A DNA stretch of 64,000 bases from Bradyrhizobium sp. Arg816 (GCF_029989365.1 NZ_JAPRAQ010000008.1:186001-250000); one strand, 5' to 3'. Counted from the stretch's first letter, positions 55,064-64,000 are shown. Translations and numbers: made by a program. The notes: generated by a model from the letters alone, not told the origin.

Positions 55064-55107
55064 AGGGGAGAGGGACTCGCTCGCAATGACGGGGAGAGAG
55101 CGGTGCC

Positions 55108-56136
55108 TCAGCCGCGCCGCTTCGCATTCGCGGCGATGGCCATCAGCGTGCGCTGGGCGATGGCGGCGGCTAGCGTCGATTGCTTGCGGGTGTCGAGCGC
55201 TGCGGTCGCGAGCTGCTCGATGATTGCGGCGAGCCGCGCCACGCTGAAATTGCGCAGCGCCGTTTCCACCGCGGGCTTTCGCGAAAAATGCAGGCGCGGA
55301 TAGCCGCCCTCGAGCACGGCGGAGGCAGGCTGGCCGTCGGCGATCGCGAGCGCAGATTTGTGCAGCCACGCGGCCTGGCGCTGCGCGGCGGAGATGATCA
55401 CGCCGGGATAGGTGCCGGCGATCATAGCCTTTGCAAATTCGGTCTCGACGATGTCGGGCCGGCCGGCGAAGGCGCCGTCGACGATGGGATCGAGTTTCAG
55501 CTCGGACGCATCGGCAACGACGGACATCACGTCATCCAGCGTGATCTCGCCTTTGCCATGGGCATAGAGCGTCAGCTTGCGCAGCTCATTGCGCGAGGCC
55601 TGGCGGTCGCCGCCGAGGAATGACATCAGCGCCGCGCGGGCATCCTGCGCGATGCGCAAATTGGCGATGCGGAGCTCGTCGTCCATCAGCTTGGCAAGGT
55701 CGCGCTCGGTGTCGGGATAGCAGCCGATCGCCACGGCCGTCTTGGCGCGCTCGCAGGCTTTGCGCAGCGGCGATTCCGGGCGCAGCTCGCCGGCCTCGAT
55801 CACGATGCGGCAATCCTTCACGCCCATCTCCGCCAGCGTATCGATACCGCTGGCAAAGCTGCGCGAGCCGGCACGGACACGGATGGCGCGGCGGCCGCCG
55901 AACAACGGCACCGTCATGGCTTCATCGACGAGCCGCGACGGCTCGGCGGAGAGTTCGTCGCCGTCGAGCTTGACCAGCGAGAAGGGATCGTTGGGGTCGT
56001 CGACGGCTGAGGCAATCAGTGCATCGGCGCGCTCGCGCACGAGGCCGGCATCGGGACCGTAGAGCAGGATGATCGGTCGGCCCCCGTCGGGACGGGCGAG
56101 GAAGGCGTCGATCTCTTTTCCGCGCAGCGCGACCAT
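55108..56136 (-). CDS. holA: DNA polymerase III delta subunit
   Basis: A 342-residue clamp-loader subunit. The ATG at 56136 gives MVALRGKEIDAFLARPDGGRPIILLYGPDAGLVRERADALI, with the degenerate ATPase loop YGPDAGLVRERA of HolA. LFGGRRAIRVRAGS and EAGELRPESPLRKACE belong to the family, as does the helical collar near the C terminus. It is downstream of lptE and leuS, the usual order. Confidence 0.94.
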   Translation of the reverse strand: MVALRGKEIDAFLARPDGGRPIILLYGPDAGLVRERADALIASAVDDPNDPFSLVKLDGDELSAEPSRLVDEAMTVPLFGGRRAIRVRAGSRSFASGIDTLAEMGVKDCRIVIEAGELRPESPLRKACERAKTAVAIGCYPDTERDLAKLMDDELRIANLRIAQDARAALMSFLGGDRQASRNELRKLTLYAHGKGEITLDDVMSVVADASELKLDPIVDGAFAGRPDIVETEFAKAMIAGTYPGVIISAAQRQAAWLHKSALAIADGQPASAVLEGGYPRLHFSRKPAVETALRNFSVARLAAIIEQLATAALDTRKQSTLAAAIAQRTLMAIAANAKRRG

Positions 56137-56147
56137 CGGGCCCAATT

Positions 56148-56238
56148 GTCATTCCGGCGGGCGCGAAGCGCGAACCCGGAAATCTCGATCAATAATCTCT
56201 GGATTCCGGATCCGCCCTGCGGGCGCTCCGGAATGACG
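56148..56238. repeat. Dispersed palindrome, family E copy 2 (CATTCCGG)
   Basis: GTCATTCCGGCGGGCGCGAAGCG on the left and GCGCTCCGGAATGAC on the right, with an inner GAACCCGGAAATC/GGATTCCGGATC pair. It separates lptE from holA; a short relative is at 10279. Confidence 0.78.
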
Positions 56239-56246
56239 GGGATGAC

Positions 56247-56798
56247 TTAAGTGCCGGCGATGAAGAACGAGGCGAGGCGAGTGTTGATGTTCTCGGCGAT
56301 CTCGTTGGCGGCACGATCCTCGGCATCGCGCAGGGCCCGGTTGCGGGCAAAGCGCTGGTAGGAGCCGGGCATGTCATAGGACACGCGCGCGAACGTCGTG
56401 CCGGTCATGACCGACTTGCCGCTGACGACCTCGATCAAATTGTACTGGGCGTCGATGCCGTAGTTTTCACTGTTCGGCAGGCCGGTATTGGGATCGACGA
56501 TCAGCGACGATTTGCTGCTCGCGAAGCGAATTTCCAGGCGATGGGTCGGCGGCATGCCCGTGGCCGTGCCGTAGAGCTTGAAGGCCAGGGCGTTGCGGAC
56601 CTCGACGCCGACACGGGCCTCGCGGGAGGCATTGGCCTTGTTGATCGGCGGAAGGTCGACCCCCATCAGCTTCTCGCGCAGGCCCGGGGTGCCGTCGGTA
56701 CGCTCGGCGTACATCGGCTGGAAGCAGCCAGCCGTCAGCGCCGCCAATGCGGCGACCGCCAGCAAGCGGGCTGCGATGCGGATCCTAGCCGACAACAT
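56247..56798 (-). CDS. lptE: LPS-assembly lipoprotein LptE
   Basis: A 183-residue outer-membrane lipoprotein that plugs the LptD barrel. The signal LLAVAALAALTAGCFQPMYAE has a lipobox with Cys near residue 25 followed by GCFQPMYA, a typical alphaproteobacterial LptE start. The body is a mix of strands and helices without further motifs. It overlaps leuS by 14 bases and precedes holA, the expected leuS-lptE-holA cluster. Confidence 0.9.
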   Translation of the reverse strand: MLSARIRIAARLLAVAALAALTAGCFQPMYAERTDGTPGLREKLMGVDLPPINKANASREARVGVEVRNALAFKLYGTATGMPPTHRLEIRFASSKSSLIVDPNTGLPNSENYGIDAQYNLIEVVSGKSVMTGTTFARVSYDMPGSYQRFARNRALRDAEDRAANEIAENINTRLASFFIAGT

Positions 56799-59409
56799 TC
56801 ACGATCCTCTTGGGGACGATGATCACCTTGCGGACGGGCTTGCCGTCCAGGGCCAGCTTTACCGCATCGAGGGCCAAAACGGCAGCCTCGATTTCCGGAT
56901 TCTGGGCCGCTGTTGCAACTGTGACCTCACCCCGCTTCTTGCCATTGACCTGGACCACCAGGGTCACGCTGTCTTCAACCAGTAAATCGCGTTCGATTTG
57001 GGGCCAATCGGCTTCGGAAACCAGCCCGCTATGGCCCAGAACCTGCCAACACTCCTCGGCCAGATGCGGCATCATCGGGGAGAACAGCTGAACCAGGATC
57101 TGGCTGGCCTCCCGGACCGCCCAGGCGAGGTCAGGTGTGGGCTGGCCGGGGCGCTGGAGCACCTCCGAAAACGCATTGGCGAATTCGCGGATATGGGCGA
57201 GGCAGACATTGAAGTGCAGCCGCTCGATGCCGGTGGTGACCTTGTCCAGCGCGCCGTGGGCGGCCTTGCGCAAGGCGGTCGCATCCGGGCCGAACGAGCC
57301 CGGACGATCTGCCGGCGCGGCCTGGCCGAGCTCCACTGCATCGTTCACCAGCCGCCACAGCCGCTGCACGAAGCGCGAGGCACCCTGGACGCGCTCGTCG
57401 CTCCAGATCACGTCGCGGTCGGGCGGGGAGTCCGACAGCATGAACCAGCGGGCGACGTCGGCGCCGTAGGTCTCGATGATGTCGTCGGGGTCGACCGTGT
57501 TCTTCTTCGACTTCGACATCTTCTCGATCGGACCGATCTGGATGTCTTCGCCTGACGTCAGCAGCGTCGCGCGCCGGCCATTGCCGCCGACCTCGATCTT
57601 CACCTCGGCCGGCTGCACATAGGTGCCGTCGGCCTTCTGATAGGTCTCGTGCACCACCATGCCCTGCGTGAACATGCCGGCGAACGGCTCGTCCAGCGCG
57701 ATGTGACCGGTCGCCTTCATCGCGCGGGTGAAGAAGCGGCTGTAGAGCAGATGCAGGATCGCGTGCTCGACGCCTCCGATATACTGGTCGACCGGCAGCA
57801 TCCGGTTGGCGACAGCTGGCGTCGTCGGCGCGTTCTCGTTCCAGGGATCGGTGAACCGCGCAAAATACCAGGACGAATCCACGAAGGTGTCCATGGTGTC
57901 GGTTTCGCGGCTAGCCTTGCCACCGCATTTGGGGCAGGTGACGTGCTTCCAGGTCGGGTGATGGTCGAGCGCGTTGCCCGGTCTGTCGAAGGTCGCGTCA
58001 TCAGGCAGCGTTACCGGCAGGTCGGCGTCCGGCACCGGCACCACATCGCACTTAGGACAATGGATGACCGGAATCGGGCAGCCCCAATAGCGCTGCCGTG
58101 AAATACCCCAGTCGCGCAGGCGGAAATTGACCTGACGCTCGCCAACCGGCGCATTGCCGCGCAGCTCGCCTTCCAGCCGCTTTGCGACCTCGTCCTTGGC
58201 TTGCTCGATGGTCATGCCGTCGAGGAAGCGCGAATTGATCATGCGGCCGTCACCGTCATAGGCGGTATCGGTGATGACGAATGTCTTCGGGTCCTGGCCC
58301 TCGGGGCACACCACCGGCGTGTTGCCGAGATTGTACTTGTTGACGAAGTCGAGGTCGCGCTGGTCGTGCGCGGGGCAGCCGAAGATCGCGCCCGTGCCGT
58401 ATTCCATCAGCACGAAGTTCGCGACATAGACCGGCAGCTTCCAGCTCGGATCGAACGGGTGCACCGCGCGGATGCCGGTGTCAAAACCCTGCTTTTCCGC
58501 GGTGTCGATGATCTCCTGCGCGGTGCCGATCTTCTTGATGTCGGCGATGAACTGGGCAAGCCTCGGGTTCTTCGCGGCGGCTGCCTGAGCCAGCGGATGA
58601 TCTGACGAGATCGCCATGAATTTGGCGCCAAACAGGGTGTCCGGGCGCGTCGTAAAGATCTTCAGCTCGCTCTCGCCGGCGCGCGTCGTCGCCTGATCCA
58701 GCGCGAAGCGGACCAGCAGGCCCTCGGAGCGGCCGATCCAGTTGCGCTGCATCAGCCGTACCTTGTCGGGCCAACGGTCGAGCCCATCCAGCGCCGACAG
58801 CAGCTCCTGCGAGTACTTCGTGATCTTGAAGACCCACTGGCTCATTTCCCGTTGTTCGACAACGGCACCCGAGCGCCAGCCGCGGCCGTCGATCACCTGC
58901 TCGTTGGCGAGCACGGTCATGTCGACCGGATCCCAGTTGAGCTTGCGCTTCTCACGCTCGGCGAGGCCGGCGGCGAGCATGTCCAAAAACATCTTCTGCT
59001 GATGCGTGTAGTAGCTGGGGTCGCAGGTCGCGAATTCGCGTGACCAGTCCAGCGACAGCCCGATCGAGCGGAGCTGCTTCTTCATCGCGGCGATGTTGTC
59101 GTAGGTCCATGCCTTCGGCGCGACCTTGCGCTCGATGGCGGCGTTCTCGGCCGGCAGGCCGAACGCGTCCCAGCCCATCGGGTGCAGGACGTTGAACCCC
59201 TTGGCGCGCATGAAGCGGGCCAGCACGTCGCCGAGCGTGTAGTTGCGGACATGGCCGATATGGATGCGCCCGGACGGGTAGGGGAACATCTCCAGCACGT
59301 AGTATTTCGGCCGCGAGTCGTCGTTCTTGGAGACGAAGATCGCCTGCTGGTCCCAGGCGGCTTGCCAGCGCGGTTCGGCATCGCGGGCGTTGTAGCGTTC
59401 GGAGGTCAT
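56785..59409 (-). CDS. leuS: Leucyl-tRNA synthetase
   Basis: An 874-residue class I synthetase. It shows the HIGH motif in PSGRIHIGHVRNYTLGDVLARF, the editing (CP1) domain with TTRPDTLFGAKFMAIS and YGTGAIFGCPAHDQRDLDF, the insert LPVTLPDDATF with a zinc-like CPKCDVV and CPKCGGKAS pair, and the KMSKS loop as EKMSKSKKNTVDPDDII. The C-terminal domain ends VVG. Length is normal. Confidence 0.98.
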   Translation of the reverse strand: MTSERYNARDAEPRWQAAWDQQAIFVSKNDDSRPKYYVLEMFPYPSGRIHIGHVRNYTLGDVLARFMRAKGFNVLHPMGWDAFGLPAENAAIERKVAPKAWTYDNIAAMKKQLRSIGLSLDWSREFATCDPSYYTHQQKMFLDMLAAGLAEREKRKLNWDPVDMTVLANEQVIDGRGWRSGAVVEQREMSQWVFKITKYSQELLSALDGLDRWPDKVRLMQRNWIGRSEGLLVRFALDQATTRAGESELKIFTTRPDTLFGAKFMAISSDHPLAQAAAAKNPRLAQFIADIKKIGTAQEIIDTAEKQGFDTGIRAVHPFDPSWKLPVYVANFVLMEYGTGAIFGCPAHDQRDLDFVNKYNLGNTPVVCPEGQDPKTFVITDTAYDGDGRMINSRFLDGMTIEQAKDEVAKRLEGELRGNAPVGERQVNFRLRDWGISRQRYWGCPIPVIHCPKCDVVPVPDADLPVTLPDDATFDRPGNALDHHPTWKHVTCPKCGGKASRETDTMDTFVDSSWYFARFTDPWNENAPTTPAVANRMLPVDQYIGGVEHAILHLLYSRFFTRAMKATGHIALDEPFAGMFTQGMVVHETYQKADGTYVQPAEVKIEVGGNGRRATLLTSGEDIQIGPIEKMSKSKKNTVDPDDIIETYGADVARWFMLSDSPPDRDVIWSDERVQGASRFVQRLWRLVNDAVELGQAAPADRPGSFGPDATALRKAAHGALDKVTTGIERLHFNVCLAHIREFANAFSEVLQRPGQPTPDLAWAVREASQILVQLFSPMMPHLAEECWQVLGHSGLVSEADWPQIERDLLVEDSVTLVVQVNGKKRGEVTVATAAQNPEIEAAVLALDAVKLALDGKPVRKVIIVPKRIVNVVG

Positions 59410-59599
59410 GGAATCGTTGGGTTTTCGTGGATTCGGCCGTTTAAAGACGGCGGACTAGGCCATAGAAGTCCTTAGGGGGTCAATGGGTTGCCGCTGGCGG
59501 CGGCCCCGCAAGCCTGCTCCGCTAAAGTACGGACCACCCCATTGGGATCGGATTAAGGGGTCGGTGCGAGGTTGGCCGCCGACAGCACCCCGCCAGGCG

Positions 59600-60646
59600 A
59601 TGGAATCAGGCTTCGACGATCTCGATTACGACTATGCCGCGTCCGTCGCCGGACGGGCGGTGCGGAGCATGGCCGAACAGGGGATTCCGCCGACGCCGAC
59701 CAATTTTGCCGTCTGGTTCCACTATTTCGCAGGCAGCCACGACGACCTGCGCAATGCGATCGATCTCCTGATCGACCACAACCGTCCCTTCGACGCCAGG
59801 ACCAACCAGGATCTGTTCGAGACCTATGTCGCGCCCCGGGCGGGCGCCGTCGCCTCCGAGACGTCCGATCGGCTGCATGCCCTCATGGGGGCGGCGAAAG
59901 AGTTTCTGGCGACGGCCATGGCCGACAATCGTTACCAGATGCAGGCGATCAGCGAGGTCGCTGATCGGGGCAGGGCCGGCGTCGATCCGAAGGCGCTGGT
60001 CGCCCAGCTCATGAATGAGCTGGCGCGGGCCGCTACGAGGGCGACGCGGCTCGAGGCCGGCTTTGCCGAAAAGACCCGCGAGCTCGACGTGATCCGCGAC
60101 TCGCTCTCCAAGTCCGAAGAGCGCGCCCGGACCGATACGCTGACGGGGCTGGCAAACCGGCGGGCGCTCGATGAATTCCTGCGCAAGGCGCAGACGACCG
60201 CGGATTGGGGCGAGCCGCTCGGCGTGCTGATGCTCGACATCGACCACTTCAAGACCTTCAACGACAATTTCGGCCATGGCGTCGGCGACCAGGTGCTGCG
60301 CCTGATGGCAAAGGTGCTGCGCGAAAAGGTTCGCGAGCAGGATCTGTCGGCCCGCTATGGCGGCGAGGAGCTGATCGCGGTGCTGCCGGATGCCGATCTC
60401 GCCACTTGCGCCGACATCGCCGAGCGCATCAGGCGCGCGATCGCCGAATGCACGATCACGCGCCGCTCGACCGGCGAGACCCTGCCCAACATCAGCGTGT
60501 CGATCGGCGTGGCGCAGTACCGCACCGGCGAGGCGATCACCGATCTCATCGAGCGCTGCGACCGCGCGCTCTATCTCGCCAAGGGCGGCGGCCGTAATCG
60601 TGTGGTGACGGAGGTCGAACTCGATCGCGCTACGGCTGCGGGCTAG
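59600..60646 (+). CDS. Cytoplasmic GGDEF diguanylate cyclase with intact I-site
   Basis: A 348-residue protein; I start it at the ATG at 59600 (MESGFDDLDYDYAAS), since the frame upstream is Arg/Pro-rich. No membrane helix is seen. The N-terminal 170 residues are helical (including NFAVWFHYFAGSHDDLRNAID) and of no family I know. The GGDEF domain includes DTLTGLANRRALDEFL and the active-site loop RYGGEEL, and exactly five residues before it stands REQD, a complete RxxD inhibitory site. It probably makes cyclic-di-GMP and is shut off by product. The GGEEL ending in Leu is a variant. It converges on the next gene with a four-base overlap. Confidence 0.9.
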   Translation: MESGFDDLDYDYAASVAGRAVRSMAEQGIPPTPTNFAVWFHYFAGSHDDLRNAIDLLIDHNRPFDARTNQDLFETYVAPRAGAVASETSDRLHALMGAAKEFLATAMADNRYQMQAISEVADRGRAGVDPKALVAQLMNELARAATRATRLEAGFAEKTRELDVIRDSLSKSEERARTDTLTGLANRRALDEFLRKAQTTADWGEPLGVLMLDIDHFKTFNDNFGHGVGDQVLRLMAKVLREKVREQDLSARYGGEELIAVLPDADLATCADIAERIRRAIAECTITRRSTGETLPNISVSIGVAQYRTGEAITDLIERCDRALYLAKGGGRNRVVTEVELDRATAAG

Positions 60647-62346
60647 GCGCTCGCCGCCAGCATCATGTCGGCCGCGCCGTTCTCGATCACCTGGATGCCG
60701 TGTTCCATGACATTGTTGCGGCCGCGGTGCTTTGCGGCGTAGAGCGCGGCGTCGGCGGCTTCGATGAGATCGCCGGGGCGCAGCGTCTCGTTCGGCTTCG
60801 TTGCGGCAACGCCGATCGAGACGGTGACGATCATGTGGGCGGAGGTGATGTGCGGCAGGCACAGCTTCAGCACGGCCGCGCGCACCTGCTCGCCGATCTC
60901 GACGGCGCGATTCACATCGGTGTTCGGCAGCAGCAGGCAGAACTCCTCGCCACCATAGCGGGCCGCAAAGCCCATCGTGTCGGCGGCGATGCCGGACAAG
61001 GATTCGCCGAGCCGGGTCAGGCAGGAATCGCCTTCGAGATGGCCATAGGTGTCGTTGAACAGCTTGAAGTGATCGACGTCGATCATCAGCAGAGCAAGCT
61101 CGCTGCCATATTGCTGCGCGCGCATCCATTCGAAGTCGAGCCGGCTCTGGAAGCCGCGGCGATTGGCCAGCCCCGACAGCATGTCGATCGAGGCCATCAC
61201 GGTCAGGCGGTCGTTGCTCGCGATCAGCTCGCGCTCGCGCTGGCTGAGCTGCGCGGCCATCGCGTTGAAGGCGCGGGCCAGCGGCACGAACTCGGCCGGC
61301 AGCCGGTTGCGCGCGGCGCGGGCCGAGAGGTCGCCCTCGCCGAGGCGCTTGGCCATGTCGGCCAGCATCTCGATCGGCTTGATCACGAGCTTCTCGGCGG
61401 CGATCAGCGCGCCTAGCAGGACGAACAGGACGACGAACGCGAGCTGGAGATAGGCGGTGCGGATGTCGCGGCTGACCGCCGCGGACACCTTGTCCTCGTC
61501 GATGCTGGCAATCAGGCGGGCATTGGTGCCGGCGATGCGGATATAGCTCACCGCGCGGCGGGAGCCGTCGGCGGCGAGGAAAGACAGTGAGCCCTCGTCC
61601 TGGTCCGACCGCAACGCCTTGTCGGCGATCGCCGACATCAGCGGCATGTTGTCGAGCGGACGGCCGATCGCGCTGTGCTGGTCGGCCGGCGCGGCGAGCA
61701 CGGTGCCGGCGCTGTCGACCAGCACGGCGGTGATGCCGGCACGGCCGCCGAGATTGCTCATGACCTTCGACATCCAGTCGAGGTTCACGGTGGCGAGCAC
61801 GACGGCATCCGCCACACCGCTGAAGGCCGACACCGGATAAACCGCCATCACAGTCGGCGACAGCACGGGCCGCGACAGGATGAAGTCGCTCAGCACGAAG
61901 CGGCCGGTTTCCTGCGCCTGCTGGAAGTAAGGCCGGTCGCTGAGGTCGAGGCCGACATACATGTTGTTGGTGGCGCACTGGATGCGTCCGTCCTGGCCGG
62001 CGATCAACAGCGTGCGGATCCAGGGAAGGTTCGACGGCAGGCTCGCGCGCAGCACGTCGCAGCTCTTGCTGATGCCGCCGGCGGAGGCGCGGATGAAGGC
62101 TTCAGATTTCAGGATGGTTTCGACCGACGAGATCACTTCACGCTGCGCATCGGCACTGTGTCTTGCAATGGTGGTGAATTCGGTCGCGGCCTGCGCGATC
62201 TGCCGCGCGCGCGTGTCCTCGAGCGAACGGATGCGCTCGAACATCAAAGGCGTCACCAGAATCACCGCGAGCAACGCAAGCCGTGCCCGGATTCCGAGAA
62301 CCTGCTTGAGTTTCACTCGTTTGCGGTTGAAACTGACGTTTGCCAT
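60643..62346 (-). CDS. Membrane-bound Cache-HAMP-GGDEF diguanylate cyclase
   Basis: A 567-residue protein from the ATG at 62346 (MANVSFNRKRVKLKQ); another start at 62364 adds six residues. A membrane helix near 20-40 is followed by a periplasmic double-Cache-like sensor (about 40-290, including DRPYFQQAQETGRFVLSDFILSR), a second helix (LQLAFVVLFVLLGALIAAEKLV), a HAMP domain and GGDEF with DMLSGLANRRGFQSRL and RYGGEEF. The position of an I-site holds DTMG, not RxxD, so product inhibition seems absent. The ligand is unknown; Cache domains often sense small carboxylates or amino acids. Confidence 0.92.
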   Translation of the reverse strand: MANVSFNRKRVKLKQVLGIRARLALLAVILVTPLMFERIRSLEDTRARQIAQAATEFTTIARHSADAQREVISSVETILKSEAFIRASAGGISKSCDVLRASLPSNLPWIRTLLIAGQDGRIQCATNNMYVGLDLSDRPYFQQAQETGRFVLSDFILSRPVLSPTVMAVYPVSAFSGVADAVVLATVNLDWMSKVMSNLGGRAGITAVLVDSAGTVLAAPADQHSAIGRPLDNMPLMSAIADKALRSDQDEGSLSFLAADGSRRAVSYIRIAGTNARLIASIDEDKVSAAVSRDIRTAYLQLAFVVLFVLLGALIAAEKLVIKPIEMLADMAKRLGEGDLSARAARNRLPAEFVPLARAFNAMAAQLSQRERELIASNDRLTVMASIDMLSGLANRRGFQSRLDFEWMRAQQYGSELALLMIDVDHFKLFNDTYGHLEGDSCLTRLGESLSGIAADTMGFAARYGGEEFCLLLPNTDVNRAVEIGEQVRAAVLKLCLPHITSAHMIVTVSIGVAATKPNETLRPGDLIEAADAALYAAKHRGRNNVMEHGIQVIENGAADMMLAASA

Positions 62347-62455
62347 CTTCGCTGCCCACCCCATCGGCCAAGGTAAAGCGAAGGGTTCAAAAACTCTTTC
62401 TTGAACTCGGTAAAATTAGAACTAGCTCCGCAACAATCCAGTCCGAACCGACGTC

Positions 62456-63145
62456 ATGACCGAAACCAACGCCGCGCCGGTAACCGGCCATTCACCAAAC
62501 GCGCTCGCCGCGGTCGAAGCCGAAATTGTCCGCGCCTGCAAGGAAGCGCGGCGCGATCGCGCCTCGGTGACGCTGATCGCGGTGTCCAAGACGTTCGCCG
62601 CGGATGCAATTATCCCGGTCATCGACGCCGGACAGCGCGTATTCGGCGAAAATCGGGTGCAGGAGGCCAAAGGCAAGTGGCCCGCGTTAACGTCCGCTTA
62701 TTCCGGCATCGCGCTGCATCTGATCGGGCCGCTTCAGTCCAACAAGGCGAAGGAGGCGGTAGCACTGTTCGATGCCATCCATTCGGTCGACCGCCCGAGC
62801 ATTTGCCAGGCGTTAGCCAAGGAAATCGAATCCCAGAACAGGCACCCGGAACTGTTCGTCCAGATCAACATCGGCGAGGAGCCGCAGAAGGCCGGCATCG
62901 CTCCCGGCGAGGCCGATGCCTTCATCGCGAGCTGCCGCGACAGCTACGGGCTGACGATCTCCGGGTTGATGTGCATCCCGCCGGTCGACGAGCCGCCGGC
63001 GGCGCATTTCGCGCTGACCGCCAAGATCGCGGAGCGCAATGGATTGAAGAAGCTCTCGATGGGCATGAGCGCGGATTTCGCCACCGCGATCATGCTCGGC
63101 GCCACCCATGTGCGCGTCGGGAGCGCGATCTTCGGGCATCGGTAA
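62456..63145 (+). CDS. YggS/PLPBP family pyridoxal-phosphate protein
   Basis: A 229-residue protein of the PLP-homeostasis family. The PLP-binding Lys is in VTLIAVSKTFAADAI, followed by FGENRVQEAKGKW and LHLIGPLQSNKAKEAV, then INIGEEPQKAGI, GLMCIPP and LSMGMSADFATAIMLGATHVRVGSAIFG. It is thought to carry and buffer PLP in the cytoplasm. It stands alone between the membrane cyclase and the hydratase. Confidence 0.95.
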   Translation: MTETNAAPVTGHSPNALAAVEAEIVRACKEARRDRASVTLIAVSKTFAADAIIPVIDAGQRVFGENRVQEAKGKWPALTSAYSGIALHLIGPLQSNKAKEAVALFDAIHSVDRPSICQALAKEIESQNRHPELFVQINIGEEPQKAGIAPGEADAFIASCRDSYGLTISGLMCIPPVDEPPAAHFALTAKIAERNGLKKLSMGMSADFATAIMLGATHVRVGSAIFGHR

Positions 63146-63188
63146 GAGTCGTCATCGACGGCCGCGCCCAGCAACGGCGTTCGAATTC

Positions 63189-63268
63189 GTCATTGCGAGC
63201 GCAGCGAAGCAATCCAGAGTCTTTCCGCGGTGACAGTCTGGATTGCTTCGCTGCGCTCGCAATGACGG
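63189..63268. repeat. Dispersed palindrome, family C copy 3
   Basis: CGTCATTGCGAGCGCAGCG on the left is mirrored by CGCTGCGCTCGCAATGACG on the right, with inner AAGCAATCCAGA/CTGGATTGCTT. It is the most nearly perfect copy and fills the convergent gap between the YggS-type and hydratase genes. Confidence 0.88.
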
Positions 63269-63286
63269 CGGTGTGTGAGGCCGCCT

Positions 63287-64000
63287 CTACGCAAACCCCA
63301 CCGACACCTTCCCCAGCACACCAAAGTCCACCGCGAAATGATCGCCGGCCTGGATCGGCAGCGGCGGATGGCACGTGCCTGTCGTCACCACCTCCCCTGC
63401 CCGCAAGGTGATGCCGAGCCCACGCAGCTCGTTGGCAAGCCAGGCCAGGGCAACACGGGGATCGCCGAGCACGTTCTTGCCGTGGCCGAGATAGCGCTGG
63501 CCGCGCAGGGTGATCTGCGGCCGCTCCTCGACGAGATCCATGGCGCGCCAGTTCGCAGTCGTCGTGGCGCCCAGCACGAACAGATGCGCGCAGGCATTGT
63601 CGGCGATGAGCTGCGCCTCGCCGGCGCTGGCGAAATCGCCAAAGCGCGAGTCGGGAATCTCGATCGCGGGATGCAAGGTGTCGACGGCGGCGAGCACGTC
63701 GTCGACACTGTACGGCGTCGCGCGCGGCGGCAGATCGCGGCCCATGCGAAAGGCGAACTCAGGCTCGCCGACGCGCATCTCGTTGCCCTTCATCGACGCC
63801 GTGCCGCCGTCGGCGATCACGGTGTCGCTCATGATGCGGCCGGCCAGCGGTCCCGCGACGTTGATGTGCTTCTGTCCGGCCTCGCTTGTGGCCGCGATCT
63901 TCCAACCGAACAGTTTTCCAAGCGATTGGCTTTCGAGGACGGCCTGGATGGCATAGCCATCGGCGCGGCTCTGCGGCCGCAACCGCGGCTCCAGCGCGTC
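63287..64000 (-). CDS. FAH-family hydratase (2-keto-4-pentenoate hydratase-like), 5' end beyond window
   Basis: The frame is open to the right edge (…DALEPRLRPQSRADGYAIQAVLESQ), so the start lies outside; 237 residues are seen. Motifs include GWKIAATSEAGQKHINVAGPLAGRI, MRVGEPEFAFRMGRDLP with metal-binding Glu residues, and HPAIEIPDSRF. These match the MhpD/hydratase group of the fumarylacetoacetase superfamily, which hydrate 2-oxopent-4-enoates or decarboxylate oxalocrotonates in aromatic breakdown. The substrate cannot be read here. Confidence 0.85.
   Translation of the reverse strand, partial: DALEPRLRPQSRADGYAIQAVLESQSLGKLFGWKIAATSEAGQKHINVAGPLAGRIMSDTVIADGGTASMKGNEMRVGEPEFAFRMGRDLPPRATPYSVDDVLAAVDTLHPAIEIPDSRFGDFASAGEAQLIADNACAHLFVLGATTTANWRAMDLVEERPQITLRGQRYLGHGKNVLGDPRVALAWLANELRGLGITLRAGEVVTTGTCHPPLPIQAGDHFAVDFGVLGKVSVGFA

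Noticed and set aside
59606..61978. 790-residue minus-strand frame across both GGDEF genes
   Set aside because: Out of frame with the membrane cyclase and antisense to the soluble one; composition is Arg-rich and low in motifs.

Overview
The window is GC-rich chromosomal DNA from an alphaproteobacterium of the Hyphomicrobiales, most likely Bradyrhizobium or a close Nitrobacteraceae relative. The reasons are gene order (dnaK-dnaJ-pmtA, hrcA-grpE, leuS-lptE-holA, rho-mnmE-mnmG-rsmG-parA-parB), a PmtA-type phosphatidylcholine methyltransferase, alphaproteobacterial parS sites, GANTC (CcrM) sites, and several families of short dispersed palindromes of the kind common in Bradyrhizobium. The genus is an inference; no database search was made.

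Layout. 0-2 kb: a secreted RTX-type protein made almost wholly of calcium-binding nonapeptides, followed by the start of its likely type I secretion ABC transporter, which is cut by the window edge. 2.4-8.2 kb: a leftward block dnaK, dnaJ, pmtA, an FMN reductase, pyrF and a DUF1330 gene, headed by a sigma-32 promoter. 8.4-12.1 kb: a periplasmic hypothetical, an exported nicotinamidase, then leftward hrcA-grpE. 12.3-18.8 kb: rph-rdgB-hemW, a lipoprotein penicillin-binding-protein activator, and rsmI-yraN-gshB, with yraN frameshifted. 19.3-24.9 kb: part of a Tad/Flp pilus locus (cpaBCDE), a TadD-like TPR lipoprotein and a one-domain PilZ protein. 25-29.6 kb: a YifB/ComM ATPase, a small secreted protein and a hybrid histidine kinase. 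29.7-34.5 kb: a leftward histidine block hisB-DUF2628-hisH-hisA-hisF-hisE, then coaA. 34.7-39 kb: hslV and hslU separated by two small genes, then a membrane protein. 38.9-45.4 kb: Smr, MltA, Tim44-like, secB, dnaQ, coaE, maf and the PEP-synthase regulator.

45.4-56.1 kb looks like the replication origin and partition region. Genes to the left of about 45.45 kb mostly run left and those to the right run right (hemJ, rho, mnmE, mnmG, rsmG, parA, parB). The space between holds near-consensus DnaA boxes and four GANTC sites within 49 bases. Five exact parS cores and three decayed ones lie at 49.6-52.3 kb; one contains the only usual start codon of rsmG and another is inside the rsmG reading frame. 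55.1-64 kb: holA, lptE and leuS leftward, two convergent diguanylate cyclases, a YggS-family PLP protein and a truncated FAH-family hydratase.

Most of the window is housekeeping. The points most worth following are the parS and rsmG overlap, the GANTC cluster at the candidate origin, the unbroken 38-unit RTX array, the yraN frameshift, the incomplete Tad locus, and the placement of palindromic repeats in convergent gene junctions. No clearly new defence, CRISPR or mobile system was seen.
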